DNA from: Actinobacteria bacterium 69-20
GTDB lineage: Bacteria > Actinomycetota > Actinomycetes > Mycobacteriales > Nakamurellaceae
Length of the DNA stretch: 64,000 nt
Direction of reading: 5' to 3'
Assembly: GCA_001897425.1 (NCBI GenBank)
Contig: MKSW01000033.1
Location: forward strand, 62,001-126,000
In this document: positions 53,997 to 62,723 of the stretch, in pieces
How positions within the stretch are numbered: position 1 is the first letter of the stretch
Layout: every line of letters begins with the position of its first letter
Position numbers and translations under genes: made by a program
The notes under the pieces: model-generated
The model's input: only the letters and a program-made list of their open reading frames with translations
What the model was told of the DNA's origin: nothing
Database searches by the model: none

Positions 53997-54022
53997 TGAT
54001 CTTATCAGATGCGATAATATCA
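53997..54022 (-). promoter_or_regulatory. leaderless promoter and operator of the AbiEii pair
   Basis: Inverted repeat TGATCTTATC-N6-GATAATATCA (9/10 matching) ending 4 bp before the toxin GTG. On the minus strand it contains TAAGAT as -10 box. An AT-rich island in GC-rich DNA. Confidence 0.65.
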
Positions 54023-54052
54023 GTGACATCACCGCCGACCCCGCCGTCGCAT

Positions 54053-54141
54053 GGATCAACTTTCGCCGCATGCGTCAAAATTGCCCTTTGGGACTGTGAA
54101 GGCGATGGGACGAACTTCATGCATGCGACGGAAGTTGATCC
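54053..54141. repeat. 89-bp inverted repeat with 21-bp arms
   Basis: Arms 54053-54073 and 54121-54141 pair at 19/21 positions (GGATCAACTTtCGcCGCATGC against its partner). The 47-bp loop is itself partly self-complementary. It lies between the PadR stop and the AbiEii promoter; it could be a terminator or a small mobile palindrome. Confidence 0.65.
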
Positions 54142-54322
54142 GCGCGTGAGGCCAGGCCCAGGCCGCCGCTCAAACGATCGCCCGGAATGGGCAGCGGCTA
54201 CAGCCGCCGTCCGCGTGGTGGAATACCGCGTCGGATGTCGGTCTCGACCCGTCTGACGCACCGCCACAGAACCGTCGCCGTCACGCTGGACGATCGACCG
54301 CCGGAGACGTTCGCCGGCGGCG
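54142..54322. other. intergenic, nothing further supported
   Basis: Region after the 89-bp palindrome and before the PadR stop. No convincing gene or structure seen. Confidence 0.35.
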
Positions 54323-54901
54323 TCACGCCGAGGTGTCCGGCGATTCTGGATGGGTGCGCAGGGTGCGCAGTGTGGCGCGCGTCCATTGCAGGCTCGCGCG
54401 GTGTACGGCGATGCCGTGGCGGACGGCGAGAGCACCGTGGCCGGTTGGCCGGGGTAGCGAGGCAAGGTAGCGCTCCATGTCGGCGACGAACCGGTCGAGG
54501 GCCACGGCGAGGTCGGCGAGGAATTCGAGTGTCTGCTCCCGGGGTTGTTCGTGCTCCATCATCATGAACCGCATCAGGTGCAGTCCGAGGTCACGGCCGA
54601 CGGTCTCGGCGTCGACCGGGTGGCGCAGCCAGTCCCGGTGCAGGCGTCGGCCGGCGTCGGTCACCCGGTAGATCTCGCGTCGTCGAAGTCCTGCCGACAC
54701 CTCGTTCTCGCCGACGAGCAAGCCGCGATCCCGTAGCCGCCGCAGCGCCGGGTACAGCGCGCCGGGGCTGGGCTGGTACACAGATGCCGGGGTGTCGGCA
54801 AAGTACCTCCGCAGTTGGTAACCCGACAGCGGCCCTCTGGCGATGATGCCGAGCAGGATGTGTTCGAAATCGGTGAGCGGCCGTTCCCTCATTCCCGTCA
54901 C
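54323..54901 (-). CDS. PadR family transcriptional regulator
   Basis: 192 aa. The winged helix has LTDFEHILLGIIARGPLSGYQLRRYF, PGALYPALRRLRDRGLLVG and REIYRVTDAGRRLHRDWL. The C-terminal helical part is the longer Vir-like dimerisation arm of subfamily-1 PadR proteins. ATG at 54901, or 54892 three codons later. Divergent to a small membrane-protein gene whose promoter starts 6 bp away, so that gene is the probable target. Confidence 0.87.
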   Translation of the reverse strand: MTGMRERPLTDFEHILLGIIARGPLSGYQLRRYFADTPASVYQPSPGALYPALRRLRDRGLLVGENEVSAGLRRREIYRVTDAGRRLHRDWLRHPVDAETVGRDLGLHLMRFMMMEHEQPREQTLEFLADLAVALDRFVADMERYLASLPRPTGHGALAVRHGIAVHRASLQWTRATLRTLRTHPESPDTSA

Positions 54902-54906
54902 ACTAC

Positions 54907-54933
54907 TTGACGCGATATGTCGAATCGTACTAT
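54907..54933 (+). promoter_or_regulatory. promoter of the PadR-divergent membrane protein
   Basis: TTGACG (54907-54912), 15-bp spacer, TACTAT (54928-54933). The spacer contains CGATATGTCGAATCG with a CGAT/ATCG dyad, a plausible PadR site. Confidence 0.5.
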
Positions 54934-55041
54934 CCTCGCGGTGTCGATCGATGATGGCAGGACCCCGGCAGGGTTCGCCGTGTCGCAGTCCGCCCCACCG
55001 ACCACACGTCGAGGCACGTGAGGACCTCCAAGGAGGTTGCG

Positions 55042-55569
55042 GTGGACGCGAGCGTGTTGATCCTCAACCTGGTCGTGTTGGCGGTGGTGCTGACCGCGGA
55101 CCTCGGCCACCGCAAGGTCACAGTGTTCCGGCTCGCCCGGCCGCTGGTCGCAGCGGCCATCATCATCCCGTTCTTCGCCACGGCCGGGTCGATATCGGGC
55201 CGTGGGCTGGTGCTGGAGATCGTCGGCGCCCTGGTCGGGCTGGCCATCGGTGCCGGGGCCGCGGCATTGATCACCGTCCGACGCTCCGCCGAGACCGGTC
55301 AGGTGATTTCCTGGGCCGGTGCCGGCTACGCCCTGGTGTGGATCGCGGTCACCGCCGCGCGGCTGGGTTTCACCTACGGCGCCAGCCATCTCTTCGGCAA
55401 GCAACTCGGCGGATGGATGATGACCAACCGGATCTCGGTCGGCGCCCTCACCGACGGCCTGATCCTGTTCTCCATCCTGATGCTGGTCGGACGCACAGCA
55501 CTGCTGGCCATCAAGAGATACCAGGCCGCCGGCCAACCCGCTCTCGCCGCTACACCCCCTGCCCGGTAG
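55042..55569 (+). CDS. multi-pass membrane protein, PadR-linked
   Basis: 175 aa with about five hydrophobic segments (VLILNLVVLAVVLTADLG, LVAAAIIIPFFATAG, LVLEIVGALVGLAIGAGAAAL and two more after residue 90). No transporter motif is seen; the layout resembles small CcdC/DUF1453-like membrane proteins, a weak guess. GTG start with AAGGAGG at 55030-55036. Function unknown; expression probably controlled by the divergent PadR. Confidence 0.7.
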   Translation: MDASVLILNLVVLAVVLTADLGHRKVTVFRLARPLVAAAIIIPFFATAGSISGRGLVLEIVGALVGLAIGAGAAALITVRRSAETGQVISWAGAGYALVWIAVTAARLGFTYGASHLFGKQLGGWMMTNRISVGALTDGLILFSILMLVGRTALLAIKRYQAAGQPALAATPPAR

Positions 55570-55634
55570 CCGCCTGCATAGCCCTACCTCCCCAAGACCT
55601 TCGAAGCCTGCCCCACACCACACAAGGAGTCCCG

Positions 55635-55718
55635 ATGATCTACCTGATCCGAAAGCTCATCGAGAGATGGCGACGCTCACGCGAGTCCACCAGGCGTCAC
55701 CAGCCATCTCCCTCCTAG
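55635..55718 (+). CDS. 27-aa basic peptide with strong ribosome site
   Basis: MIYLIRKLIERWRRSRESTR... preceded by AAGGAG at ideal spacing. An amphipathic, very basic helix. Either a real small protein following the membrane protein or the surviving start of a truncated gene. Confidence 0.4.
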   Translation: MIYLIRKLIERWRRSRESTRRHQPSPS

Positions 55719-55750
55719 ACCCAACGCCGTTAAGTTTGGGCTCGAGCTGG

Positions 55751-55852
55751 TCAAAGTCCTCCGCGGGGGCCGTACCGCCTCACCACCCGGATCTCCACGA
55801 AGGACCTCGCCATACGCTTGATGCGCGTCAGTTCCCCCGTCGCCATGATCAT
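55751..55852 (-). pseudogene. 33-codon reading frame behind the copy-B promoter
   Basis: Starts with the same MIMATG as the lipoprotein at 43160, from the duplicated promoter block, then continues with unrelated sequence (RMARSFVEIRVVRRYG) to a stop. Likely a gene truncated by insertion or deletion, or a chance frame. Confidence 0.35.
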
Positions 55853-56062
55853 CGGGCAATTGTCGACGGCCGATCCCCTTCGCACAAGATCCTCTTGGCT
55901 CCGGCGGCCGCAGCAACACGCATGACGGGACCGTGCGCCACTACCGAACAGTGTGAATATAACTGGGGCATTTCGGGCATTCTGCTGCAGGATGCACACT
56001 CTTCACGACCGGGCTGTGAATGTAGCAGCAATCCGTCCGAATTGTCCCAGTTCTATTCACAC
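55834..56062. repeat. composite promoter-palindrome element, copy B
   Basis: A 60-bp block (55834-55893; 58/60 to copy A) with minus-strand promoter TTGTGC-N17-GACAAT (55887-55859) and ATG at 55852. Then a linker, one palindromic unit (55950-56000, stem AGTGTG/CACACT) and one unit in the reverse orientation (56016-56060, stem GTGAAT/ATTCAC). Unit cores match those of copy A, including GGGCATTCTGCTGCAGGA. Confidence 0.8.
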
Positions 56063-56096
56063 TCGCAAGACACGCCCTCATGGCGATTCCGGGTTG

Positions 56097-56142
56097 CCGG
56101 AGCGCCGGCGCAACGCATCGATCGCGCTGCGCCGGCACCCCG
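56097..56142. terminator. stem-loop after the second sugar importer operon
   Basis: GCCGGCGCA (56104-56112) pairs with TGCGCCGGC (56128-56136), flanked by CCGG/CCGG. It lies 24 bp after the binding-protein stop at 56166 (minus strand). No U tract, as is common in actinobacteria. Confidence 0.55.
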
Positions 56143-56165
56143 GATACGTCATCGGGTCGCCCGGC

Positions 56166-57308
56166 TCAACCCAGCTTCAGGTTCTTGACGGCGTCCAGAT
56201 TGTCCTTGGTGATCACGAAACTGCCGAGGTCGGTGTTCTTGGGCAGCACTCGAATATCGGGGTACTTGTGCCAGTCGACGCTATCGATCACGCTCGATTG
56301 AAGGTTGACCAGGTATTGGATGCCGACGTAGAACTGTTCGAACGAACTCGAGCAAATTCCCGCGGCAATCGCGCCGGATTCGATGAGCGGCCAATATTGT
56401 GACTGCGACTCGTCGAGCCCGCCCGCAACGATGACGATATCGCTCTTCCCGGCCTCCTTCGCGGCCGTCGCGGCGGCCTGACCCCCCAGCGTGTCGAGGC
56501 TTACCACGCCGACGATGTCGCTGTGCGAATTGAACGTCTGGGTCATCAACGTCGTCGCGTACTGCATGTCTGCCTTGTCGACGACCTCCATGACTTTCAG
56601 CTCGGGCCGCGACTTTGTCAATGCCGCTTTGAATCCGGCCAACGCGTCGGTCATCGCTTGAGCGCTCGCGTCGAACACCATCGCAACGACCGTTCCCGAA
56701 CCCTTGACCTTATCGGCGATCACCTGGGCAGCGAGCGCGGCAGCCTCTTGCCGGCTGAATCCGATGTAGCAGGTCTGCGCCCCATCCGGAAGGTAGGCTG
56801 AATTGACGATCAGCGAGGGAATACCCTGGGCGAGTGCTTGTTTGATGACGTCTTGCACCGCAGTCGGGTCGGCCGGCTCGATCAGCAACCCCTTAGGTTT
56901 CTTGGGAATGATCTGCTGGACAGCGCTGACAATGTCTGCGTCGTCAAGCCCCGTCGTTCCGCCGAAACTCGTGGTGATACCGAAATCCTTTTCCGCCCGC
57001 TTGAGTGCCGCTTTGGGTCCGTTCCAATATGACGCCGTCGTCAAGATACCGACGACGGCATAGAGGCCCGCGACATCTGGATTGGAGCTCCCCGAGGCAG
57101 CGCTGCCCGCGGAATTGCTGGCCGTCGAGGAAGCATTCGCATCCTTGGCGCTACACGCAGCAAGCGCGGACAGGCCGAGCGCGCCGGTTGCGAGTAATCC
57201 GGCTTGCAAGGCTCGTCGTCGGCTCACGCCTGACTCGCCGGTCGTCATCGAGCCCGGCCCGGCCACACCTGCAGTGGCCGAGCCGCTTTCCGGTGCATTG
57301 CTGGTCAT
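56166..57308 (-). CDS. ABC sugar-binding lipoprotein
   Basis: 380 aa. The twin-arginine-like SRRRALQAGLLATGALGLSA then LAAC lipobox is preceded by a ~28-residue leader; the internal Met at residue 21 is an alternative start. Mature Peripla_BP_4 domain: TTASYWNGPKAALKRAEKDFG, KKPKGLLIEPADPTAVQDVI and DIVGVVSLDTLGGQAAATAAKEAG. Overlaps the permease stop (ATGA at 57305-57308). Third gene of a complete ribose-type import system (ATPase, permease, receptor). Confidence 0.9.
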   Translation of the reverse strand: MTSNAPESGSATAGVAGPGSMTTGESGVSRRRALQAGLLATGALGLSALAACSAKDANASSTASNSAGSAASGSSNPDVAGLYAVVGILTTASYWNGPKAALKRAEKDFGITTSFGGTTGLDDADIVSAVQQIIPKKPKGLLIEPADPTAVQDVIKQALAQGIPSLIVNSAYLPDGAQTCYIGFSRQEAAALAAQVIADKVKGSGTVVAMVFDASAQAMTDALAGFKAALTKSRPELKVMEVVDKADMQYATTLMTQTFNSHSDIVGVVSLDTLGGQAAATAAKEAGKSDIVIVAGGLDESQSQYWPLIESGAIAAGICSSSFEQFYVGIQYLVNLQSSVIDSVDWHKYPDIRVLPKNTDLGSFVITKDNLDAVKNLKLG

Positions 57309-58498
57309 TCTTGCCTCCTTCTATCATTGGTGAGTTCTTGCCCCCGTGACTGTGGGGGTGAACCTTGGGGATCCGCATCGATGACGTCCTTCGCCATGAG
57401 CGGAGTTGTATCGAGGTTCGCGGTGCCGGCGTTGTCGACGGTGCCGGCAGCACCCGCAGGCGAACCTTCCGGCAGGGTTCGATCACCGCGCCGCAGGACC
57501 GCACGCACCATGAGCGCGTCACGAACTCGTGAATTGAGCACGTTCGCAGCGACAGCGATGATCAGCACGGCGCCGACGACCAGCTGTTGCCAGAACACGG
57601 ACACGTTCAGCAGGACGACGGCGTTCTGGACGAGCCCGATCAGGATGACGCCGAGGCCCGCACCGATGACGGAGCCTTCGCCGCCGGCCAGCGCAGCGCC
57701 ACCGACCACGACCGCGGCAATGACGGTCAGCGGTTCGTTGGCGCCGGTCGTCGCATTCGCGGTTCCGACGCGGCCGATCGCGAGCGCCCCGGCTATCCCG
57801 GACAACAAGCCCATGATGACGTAGGAGGTGATCAGATTGCGCGCCACGTTCACCCCGACGAGGCGAGCCGCCTCCCGATTCCCGCCGACTAGGAATACTT
57901 CTCGGCCGAACTTCCACCAGCGCATGATTGCCGCGAATATCAGCAGAATGATGATCGATATCCAGGCGGGCGCGGGCATCCCGAGCCAACTGGCTTGACC
58001 GATCGAATCCACCAGGGGCGTGCCGGTGGCGTACACCGTCGCACTCTGCGTGACGACGAGAGCAAGGCCCTGGAATGCAAACATGGTGCCCAGCGTCGCA
58101 ATGAGGGGTGAGATTCCGAGCTTCGCGATCAACAGCCCGTTGAACATCCCGCAGAGCCCTCCGATGAGCACCGCGATCACGGTTGCCAGCCACCAAGGCA
58201 TGCCGGCGCCGATGAGTAGACCGATAGAGACAGCGGACAACCCGACGACGCTGCCGATCGACAGGTCGAATCCGCCACCGATGATGACGACCGTTTGCCC
58301 CGCGACGAGCACCAGATCAATGGCGGCGCCGAGAATGACCGATTTGATGTTCGCGCCGGTGAGAAATGTCGTCGTCGTGAACGTCAATGCAATACAGACA
58401 ACGATCAGCACGCCGACGAGTGGCACCTGGCGGTTCTGAGCGAAAAGGGTGCCGATCCGGTTGCTCCGCGCGGCGGAGGCTCGTGTATCAATCGCCAT
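57305..58498 (-). CDS. ribose-type ABC transporter permease
   Basis: 397 aa RbsC family. Conserved VIIGGGFDLSIGSVVGLSAVSIG, loop VGGNREAARLVGVNVARN and NEPLTVIAAVVVGGAALAGGEGSVIGA. About 10 helices, then an unusual ~65-residue hydrophilic C-terminal tail not typical of the family. Overlaps the ATPase 3' end by 11 bp. Confidence 0.9.
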   Translation of the reverse strand: MAIDTRASAARSNRIGTLFAQNRQVPLVGVLIVVCIALTFTTTTFLTGANIKSVILGAAIDLVLVAGQTVVIIGGGFDLSIGSVVGLSAVSIGLLIGAGMPWWLATVIAVLIGGLCGMFNGLLIAKLGISPLIATLGTMFAFQGLALVVTQSATVYATGTPLVDSIGQASWLGMPAPAWISIIILLIFAAIMRWWKFGREVFLVGGNREAARLVGVNVARNLITSYVIMGLLSGIAGALAIGRVGTANATTGANEPLTVIAAVVVGGAALAGGEGSVIGAGLGVILIGLVQNAVVLLNVSVFWQQLVVGAVLIIAVAANVLNSRVRDALMVRAVLRRGDRTLPEGSPAGAAGTVDNAGTANLDTTPLMAKDVIDADPQGSPPQSRGQELTNDRRRQE

Positions 58499-60008
58499 TT
58501 TCGATCTCTCCTGAATTCGTGGGCGTGCCGGTCTGCGACATCAAGCGGTAGAGCTCCTCCGGGCTGGGCGATGTATCGATCAATTCATGACTGCCGTCAC
58601 GCCGCAGGACCAAGATGCGGGTCGCCAATGCCGCGAGTTCCTGCAGATCGCTGCTGTAGACGAGACATGCATGGCCGTCGCTCGCGTATTTGCGGATGAT
58701 GTCGTGGATCTGGGCTCGCGAGTGTATGTCGACGCCGCGCGTCGGTTCGTCGGCGAGTATCACGCGGGTATTGCCGATCAACCAGCGGCCGACCAGCGCC
58801 TTCTGTTGGTTCCCACCGCTGAACGTGGATATCGCGAGGGAAGTGTCCGGGGGTGTCAGGGACACACCGTCCGCAACGCCCCTGGCGGTTCGCCGCATGG
58901 CGCGCCCATTCAGGTACCCGAGGGTGGCGAACCGCCGGAACGTCGACGAACAGATGTTGTTCGTGACGGACAGGTACGGAAAAAGCCCTTCGGACTTGCG
59001 ATCACTCGGAATGATTCCGAACCCGGCTCGAATCGCTCGTGAGGCCGTTCTGCCGACCGCGCGGCCGCTCAGCGTGATCCGCCCGGCCGAGGGGCTCGCC
59101 TTCGCCAGCGATCGGTTGAGCGTGTTCGCACCGGAGCCAGGTAGCCCCGCGATGCCCACAATGTCCCCCGGACACACCTGGATCTGCCCATCGATATGCC
59201 CGGTGATCCACCGCAGGTCTTCCAGCTCGAGGATCGGAGCCTGCTGGGATCGCGGACCGGGGGTCCGGATACGGGCGTCGTTCACCATCTCGCCGAACAT
59301 GGCCCCCGTCAGGCTGTCGGCGGTGACGTCCGACCGCGCCCTGGTCCAGACCAACTTGCCGTCCCGGAGGACGCTCACGTCATCCCCGATGGCGAGCGAC
59401 TCTTCGAGGTGGTGGCTCACGAACAGGACGCCGACGCCCGCGGCAGCGATCGAGCCGATGACGCGCAACAGATCCGCGCGCTCGCCTCGCGCCAGGGCCG
59501 CCGTCGGTTCGTCGAAGATGAGGAAGCGCGCATCTTCTGCCAGCGCTTGGCAGATCGCGACCGATTGTTGCTGGGCGGGGGTGAGGTCGGCGACGCGGCG
59601 ATAGGGATCAATATCGCTGTGCAGCATGCGCAATGCGTGCTGCGCCTTCTTGATGAGGTCCCCGCGACTGATCGTTCCGAGACTGCGTGCGCGGAGATCT
59701 CCGGCGGTGATGTTTTCCCAGACCCGCAGGCTCGGAAACAACTGGAGCTCTTGTGGGACGACCCGTATCCCGGCACGTCGCGCATCCGCCGGCTGCCGCA
59801 GCTGAAGGGTTCGCCCACCGATCGTCACGGAGCCGGCATGCGGCGCCACCGCACCCGTCAGCACCTTGATCAGCGTGCTCTTACCGGCGCCATTCTGGCC
59901 GGCGAGCACATGCACCCTGCCCGGCTCCAGCGCCACGGTCACATCGTCGAGCGCACGGTTCCCCGGGTAGACCACCGTGACGGCGTTGGCCATCAGTGCG
60001 TCGCGCAT
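58488..60008 (-). CDS. ribose-type ABC transporter ATPase (two NBDs)
   Basis: 506 aa RbsA-like. First NBD: Walker A GQNGAGKSTLIKVLTGAVAP, LTPAQQQSVAICQALAEDAR (signature altered to TPAQQQ) and FLIFDEPTAALARGE. Second NBD: GIAGLPGSGANTLNRSLAKA, FSGGNQQKALVGRWLI and LADEPTRGVDIHSRAQIH. The change of SGGQ to TPAQ in the first signature is seen in several RbsA/XylG proteins. Energises the adjacent permease. Confidence 0.9.
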   Translation of the reverse strand: MRDALMANAVTVVYPGNRALDDVTVALEPGRVHVLAGQNGAGKSTLIKVLTGAVAPHAGSVTIGGRTLQLRQPADARRAGIRVVPQELQLFPSLRVWENITAGDLRARSLGTISRGDLIKKAQHALRMLHSDIDPYRRVADLTPAQQQSVAICQALAEDARFLIFDEPTAALARGERADLLRVIGSIAAAGVGVLFVSHHLEESLAIGDDVSVLRDGKLVWTRARSDVTADSLTGAMFGEMVNDARIRTPGPRSQQAPILELEDLRWITGHIDGQIQVCPGDIVGIAGLPGSGANTLNRSLAKASPSAGRITLSGRAVGRTASRAIRAGFGIIPSDRKSEGLFPYLSVTNNICSSTFRRFATLGYLNGRAMRRTARGVADGVSLTPPDTSLAISTFSGGNQQKALVGRWLIGNTRVILADEPTRGVDIHSRAQIHDIIRKYASDGHACLVYSSDLQELAALATRILVLRRDGSHELIDTSPSPEELYRLMSQTGTPTNSGEIENGD

Positions 60009-60053
60009 CGCATCACCTCGTTCAACTGCACCGTGAGCGGGTCGTCATCGGCG

Positions 60054-60863
60054 CTATCCCTTGTCCGGCAGGGCCGCGGCCACCCGGGCGAGCAGTCCGC
60101 CGTCGACGCGGATGTCGGCGCCGGTGACGAAGCTCGCGCGCGGGCTGGCCAGGAACGAGATCACCGCGCCGAGCTCCTCGATCGTGGCGACCCGTCCCAG
60201 CGCGTGGGCGGTGCCCCAGGTCGCGATCGTGCGTTCGATACCCTCGGGCGTCCCGTCGCTCCACTCCGCCGCCGAGGTGCGCAGCATGGGCGTGTCGACC
60301 GAGCCCGGGCTGACGCTGTTCACGCGGACGCCGTAGGCCGCCTCGTCGATGGCCATCGCCCGGGCCAGCGAGAGGAGTGCTCCCTTGCTGGCGGTGTAGG
60401 CGACGACGTTGGCCTGGGAGGCGGTCGCCTGGACGGAGGCCACGATGATGACGCTTCCGTTTGGGCTTTGCCGGATGTGCGGCAGCGCGGCGTGGGCGGC
60501 GAGGTACACGCCCTTGGCGTTGACGTCGAAGACCTCGTCCCACGTCTCCTCGGGGGTGGAGACCGCGTCGCCGTACCGCTGGATCCCGGCGGACGTCACC
60601 AGCGTGTCGAGTCGGCCGAACGCCTGCAGGGTCGCAGCGACGGCGCCCTCGGAGGTGGCGGCCTGTTGGATCGGGCCGGCCACCGCGATGGCCCGGCCAC
60701 CCTCGGCGACGATGCTCTGTGCGACGTCCTCGGCCTCCCCCAGTTCCGCGCCGTGCACGGTGACCGCGGCGCCCTGCCGGGCCAGTTCGATCGCCGCACC
60801 GCGACCGATGCCGCGCGAGGCACCCGTCACCAACGCGACCCGTCCGTCGTGTTCACCGCTCAT
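60054..60863 (-). CDS. SDR family dehydrogenase
   Basis: 269 aa classical SDR: TGASRGIGRGAAIELA cofactor motif, NAKGVYLAAHAALP, catalytic YTASKGALLSLARAMAIDEAAYG, GVRVNSVSPGSVDTPM and FVTGADIRVDGGL. Likely oxidises a sugar to a lactone, consistent with the SMP-30 lactonase in the same operon. Its start overlaps the epimerase gene end by 11 bp; the ATPase gene follows after 45 bp. Confidence 0.88.
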   Translation of the reverse strand: MSGEHDGRVALVTGASRGIGRGAAIELARQGAAVTVHGAELGEAEDVAQSIVAEGGRAIAVAGPIQQAATSEGAVAATLQAFGRLDTLVTSAGIQRYGDAVSTPEETWDEVFDVNAKGVYLAAHAALPHIRQSPNGSVIIVASVQATASQANVVAYTASKGALLSLARAMAIDEAAYGVRVNSVSPGSVDTPMLRTSAAEWSDGTPEGIERTIATWGTAHALGRVATIEELGAVISFLASPRASFVTGADIRVDGGLLARVAAALPDKG

Positions 60864-61836
60864 TGCTGGCCCTTATCTCGTTGATGGAGAACGTCATCGG
60901 TAGCTGCACGGTTTCGTCCGGCCCGAGGGCGAGCACGCTGCGCCGGTCCGGTCCGCTGGTCTGGGTGCTCGCGGGCTCGATCGCCAGGACGCGCGCCCTG
61001 CGGTACCAGGGGTATCCGGGCATGTCGTTCAGTTCCTGCCAGAACCAGGCGTACGGCAGGTGCGTGCCGTCCCAGTCGAAGCGGGCCGTCAGGCCGAGGT
61101 CGCGGTTGGTGACGCTGGCCCAGTGCCCGCCGGTGAAGTCCGACAGCCACCCGAACGCCATCCGGCGCTGATCCGCGCTGGGAACGATCCGAAGGTCGAC
61201 CGTGGTGCCGTCGTCGGCGGCGGCGAACGGCCAGGTGTGCGTCGTGCCGGGCGCGGCGATGTTCCCGGCGGTATCCGGATCCGTCGTGAAATGCGTTGCG
61301 CCGGTGTCGATATGGCAGTCGCCGGCGAGGAACGGTCCGGCGAGCGCGGGATGCTGCGCGTAGTCGAATCGGATCGTCGTGTCGCTGAGGTTGGTGACGG
61401 TGTCGGTGAGGTCGAGCGCGGCGGTGTCGTCCCGTAGCGCCAGTGTGCGGTCGATCCGCACCGGCACCGAATACAGCTCCACCTGCAATGACGCGCTAGT
61501 CGCGTCGGCGGCGCAGACGTCCCAGCGGGTGAGAGCCGCTTCCCCGTGGAAGCCCACCGGGGCACCCTCCACCGTCCGCGGGGGCCCGGCGTTGGGGCAC
61601 AACGTCTGCCATCCGCCGCGGTATCCCTCCAACCACGCGGAAGTCGGGTCCGTGGTCGACGGCGCGGTGCGGCCCGCCCGGATCGCATCCGCCCGCGACC
61701 GCCAGGGGGTGGAGAACATGACGTCCACCCCGGAGGCGACATGCATCACGCTGAGGATGTCGGCGCCGCGTCCGACGTCGAGCAGCACCGTCATGCGGCC
61801 GTTGTCCAGCGTGATGAAGTCGTCCATGGTCGGCAT
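60853..61836 (-). CDS. aldose 1-epimerase family protein
   Basis: 327 aa. The galactose-mutarotase-like beta-sandwich is suggested by GGWQTLCPNAGPP (substrate loop), FHGEAALTRWDV (catalytic His), FDYAQHPALAGPFL (second His) and YAWFWQELNDMPGYPW. It would interconvert anomers of the imported sugar before oxidation. ATG at 61836 or 61827; the first lies 1 bp after the lactonase stop. Confidence 0.82.
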   Translation of the reverse strand: MPTMDDFITLDNGRMTVLLDVGRGADILSVMHVASGVDVMFSTPWRSRADAIRAGRTAPSTTDPTSAWLEGYRGGWQTLCPNAGPPRTVEGAPVGFHGEAALTRWDVCAADATSASLQVELYSVPVRIDRTLALRDDTAALDLTDTVTNLSDTTIRFDYAQHPALAGPFLAGDCHIDTGATHFTTDPDTAGNIAAPGTTHTWPFAAADDGTTVDLRIVPSADQRRMAFGWLSDFTGGHWASVTNRDLGLTARFDWDGTHLPYAWFWQELNDMPGYPWYRRARVLAIEPASTQTSGPDRRSVLALGPDETVQLPMTFSINEIRASNER

Positions 61837-61837
61837 A

Positions 61838-62710
61838 TCAGCCCGCGAACGGCGCGACCGGGACGCCGGTGACGGTGGTCGACAACGCGAAGACCGAACC
61901 CGCATGGGGCTGCGAAACCAGCGACTCGGCGTCGAGCCCGCTGCGCGCGGAGGTGATGTACAGGGTGCCGTCCGGGCCGAACGCGCAGCTCGACGGTTGG
62001 CTCACCGGCATCGGCACCACCGCAAGGAGCTCGCCGGACGGGCTGATCCGGCGCACCTGCCACCCGCTCCACATGGCGACCCAGATACAACCCTCGGCGT
62101 CCACGGTCAGGCCGTCCGGCAGTCCATCGGCCAACTCGCACAGCACCGTGAACTCGCCGGGGACGCCTGCGTCGGCATCGAACGGCGCGCTGGACAGCAG
62201 GCCCCTCATGCTGTCGACCAGGTACATCGTCCGATCGTCCGGGCTCCAGCCCAGGCCGTTGGGCAGGGTGAGTCCCTTCGCGAGCGAGACGCTCGGGGAC
62301 GAGCCGTCCCATCGGTGCAACTCGCCCACGCCGGGCACGAACTCCATGTGGTTGCTGCCCGCCCACAGCCGGCCGCGCGAGTCGCACTTGGCGTCGTTCA
62401 TGCGGCGGTGCGGCTCCGGGAGGACCGGATCGGCGATGGTCAGGACGTCGTCATCCCAGAAGCCGAAGCCGTCGGAGAAGGCGACGGCAAATCCGGAGGA
62501 CGCGGCTCGCGGAGCGATCGCGCCCACCATCGTGTCGAGGTGGGCGCTGGTCTGTGATCCGTTGGCCAGGTCGTTCTCGAAGATCATTCCCCCGGTGATG
62601 TCCACCCAGCACAGGCGCCCGGTACGCGGATCGAAGACCGGGCCCTCGCCGACGTCGGCGGTGGCTTCGATGACGACCTCGGGCGAGTTCAGAGTCACGA
62701 CATTGTTCAC
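61838..62710 (-). CDS. SMP-30/gluconolactonase-like lactonase
   Basis: 290 aa. Same family as the 43.6 kb gene: ADVGEGPVFDPRTGRLCWVDI (metal Glu), RMNDAKCDSRGRLWAGSN, LPNGLGWSPDDRTMYLVDS and LPDGLTVDAEGCIWVAMW. Should open a sugar lactone formed by the operon's SDR enzyme. 13 bp after the RraA-like gene. Confidence 0.88.
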   Translation of the reverse strand: MNNVVTLNSPEVVIEATADVGEGPVFDPRTGRLCWVDITGGMIFENDLANGSQTSAHLDTMVGAIAPRAASSGFAVAFSDGFGFWDDDVLTIADPVLPEPHRRMNDAKCDSRGRLWAGSNHMEFVPGVGELHRWDGSSPSVSLAKGLTLPNGLGWSPDDRTMYLVDSMRGLLSSAPFDADAGVPGEFTVLCELADGLPDGLTVDAEGCIWVAMWSGWQVRRISPSGELLAVVPMPVSQPSSCAFGPDGTLYITSARSGLDAESLVSQPHAGSVFALSTTVTGVPVAPFAG

Positions 62711-62723
62711 GGTCTATGGCCTT

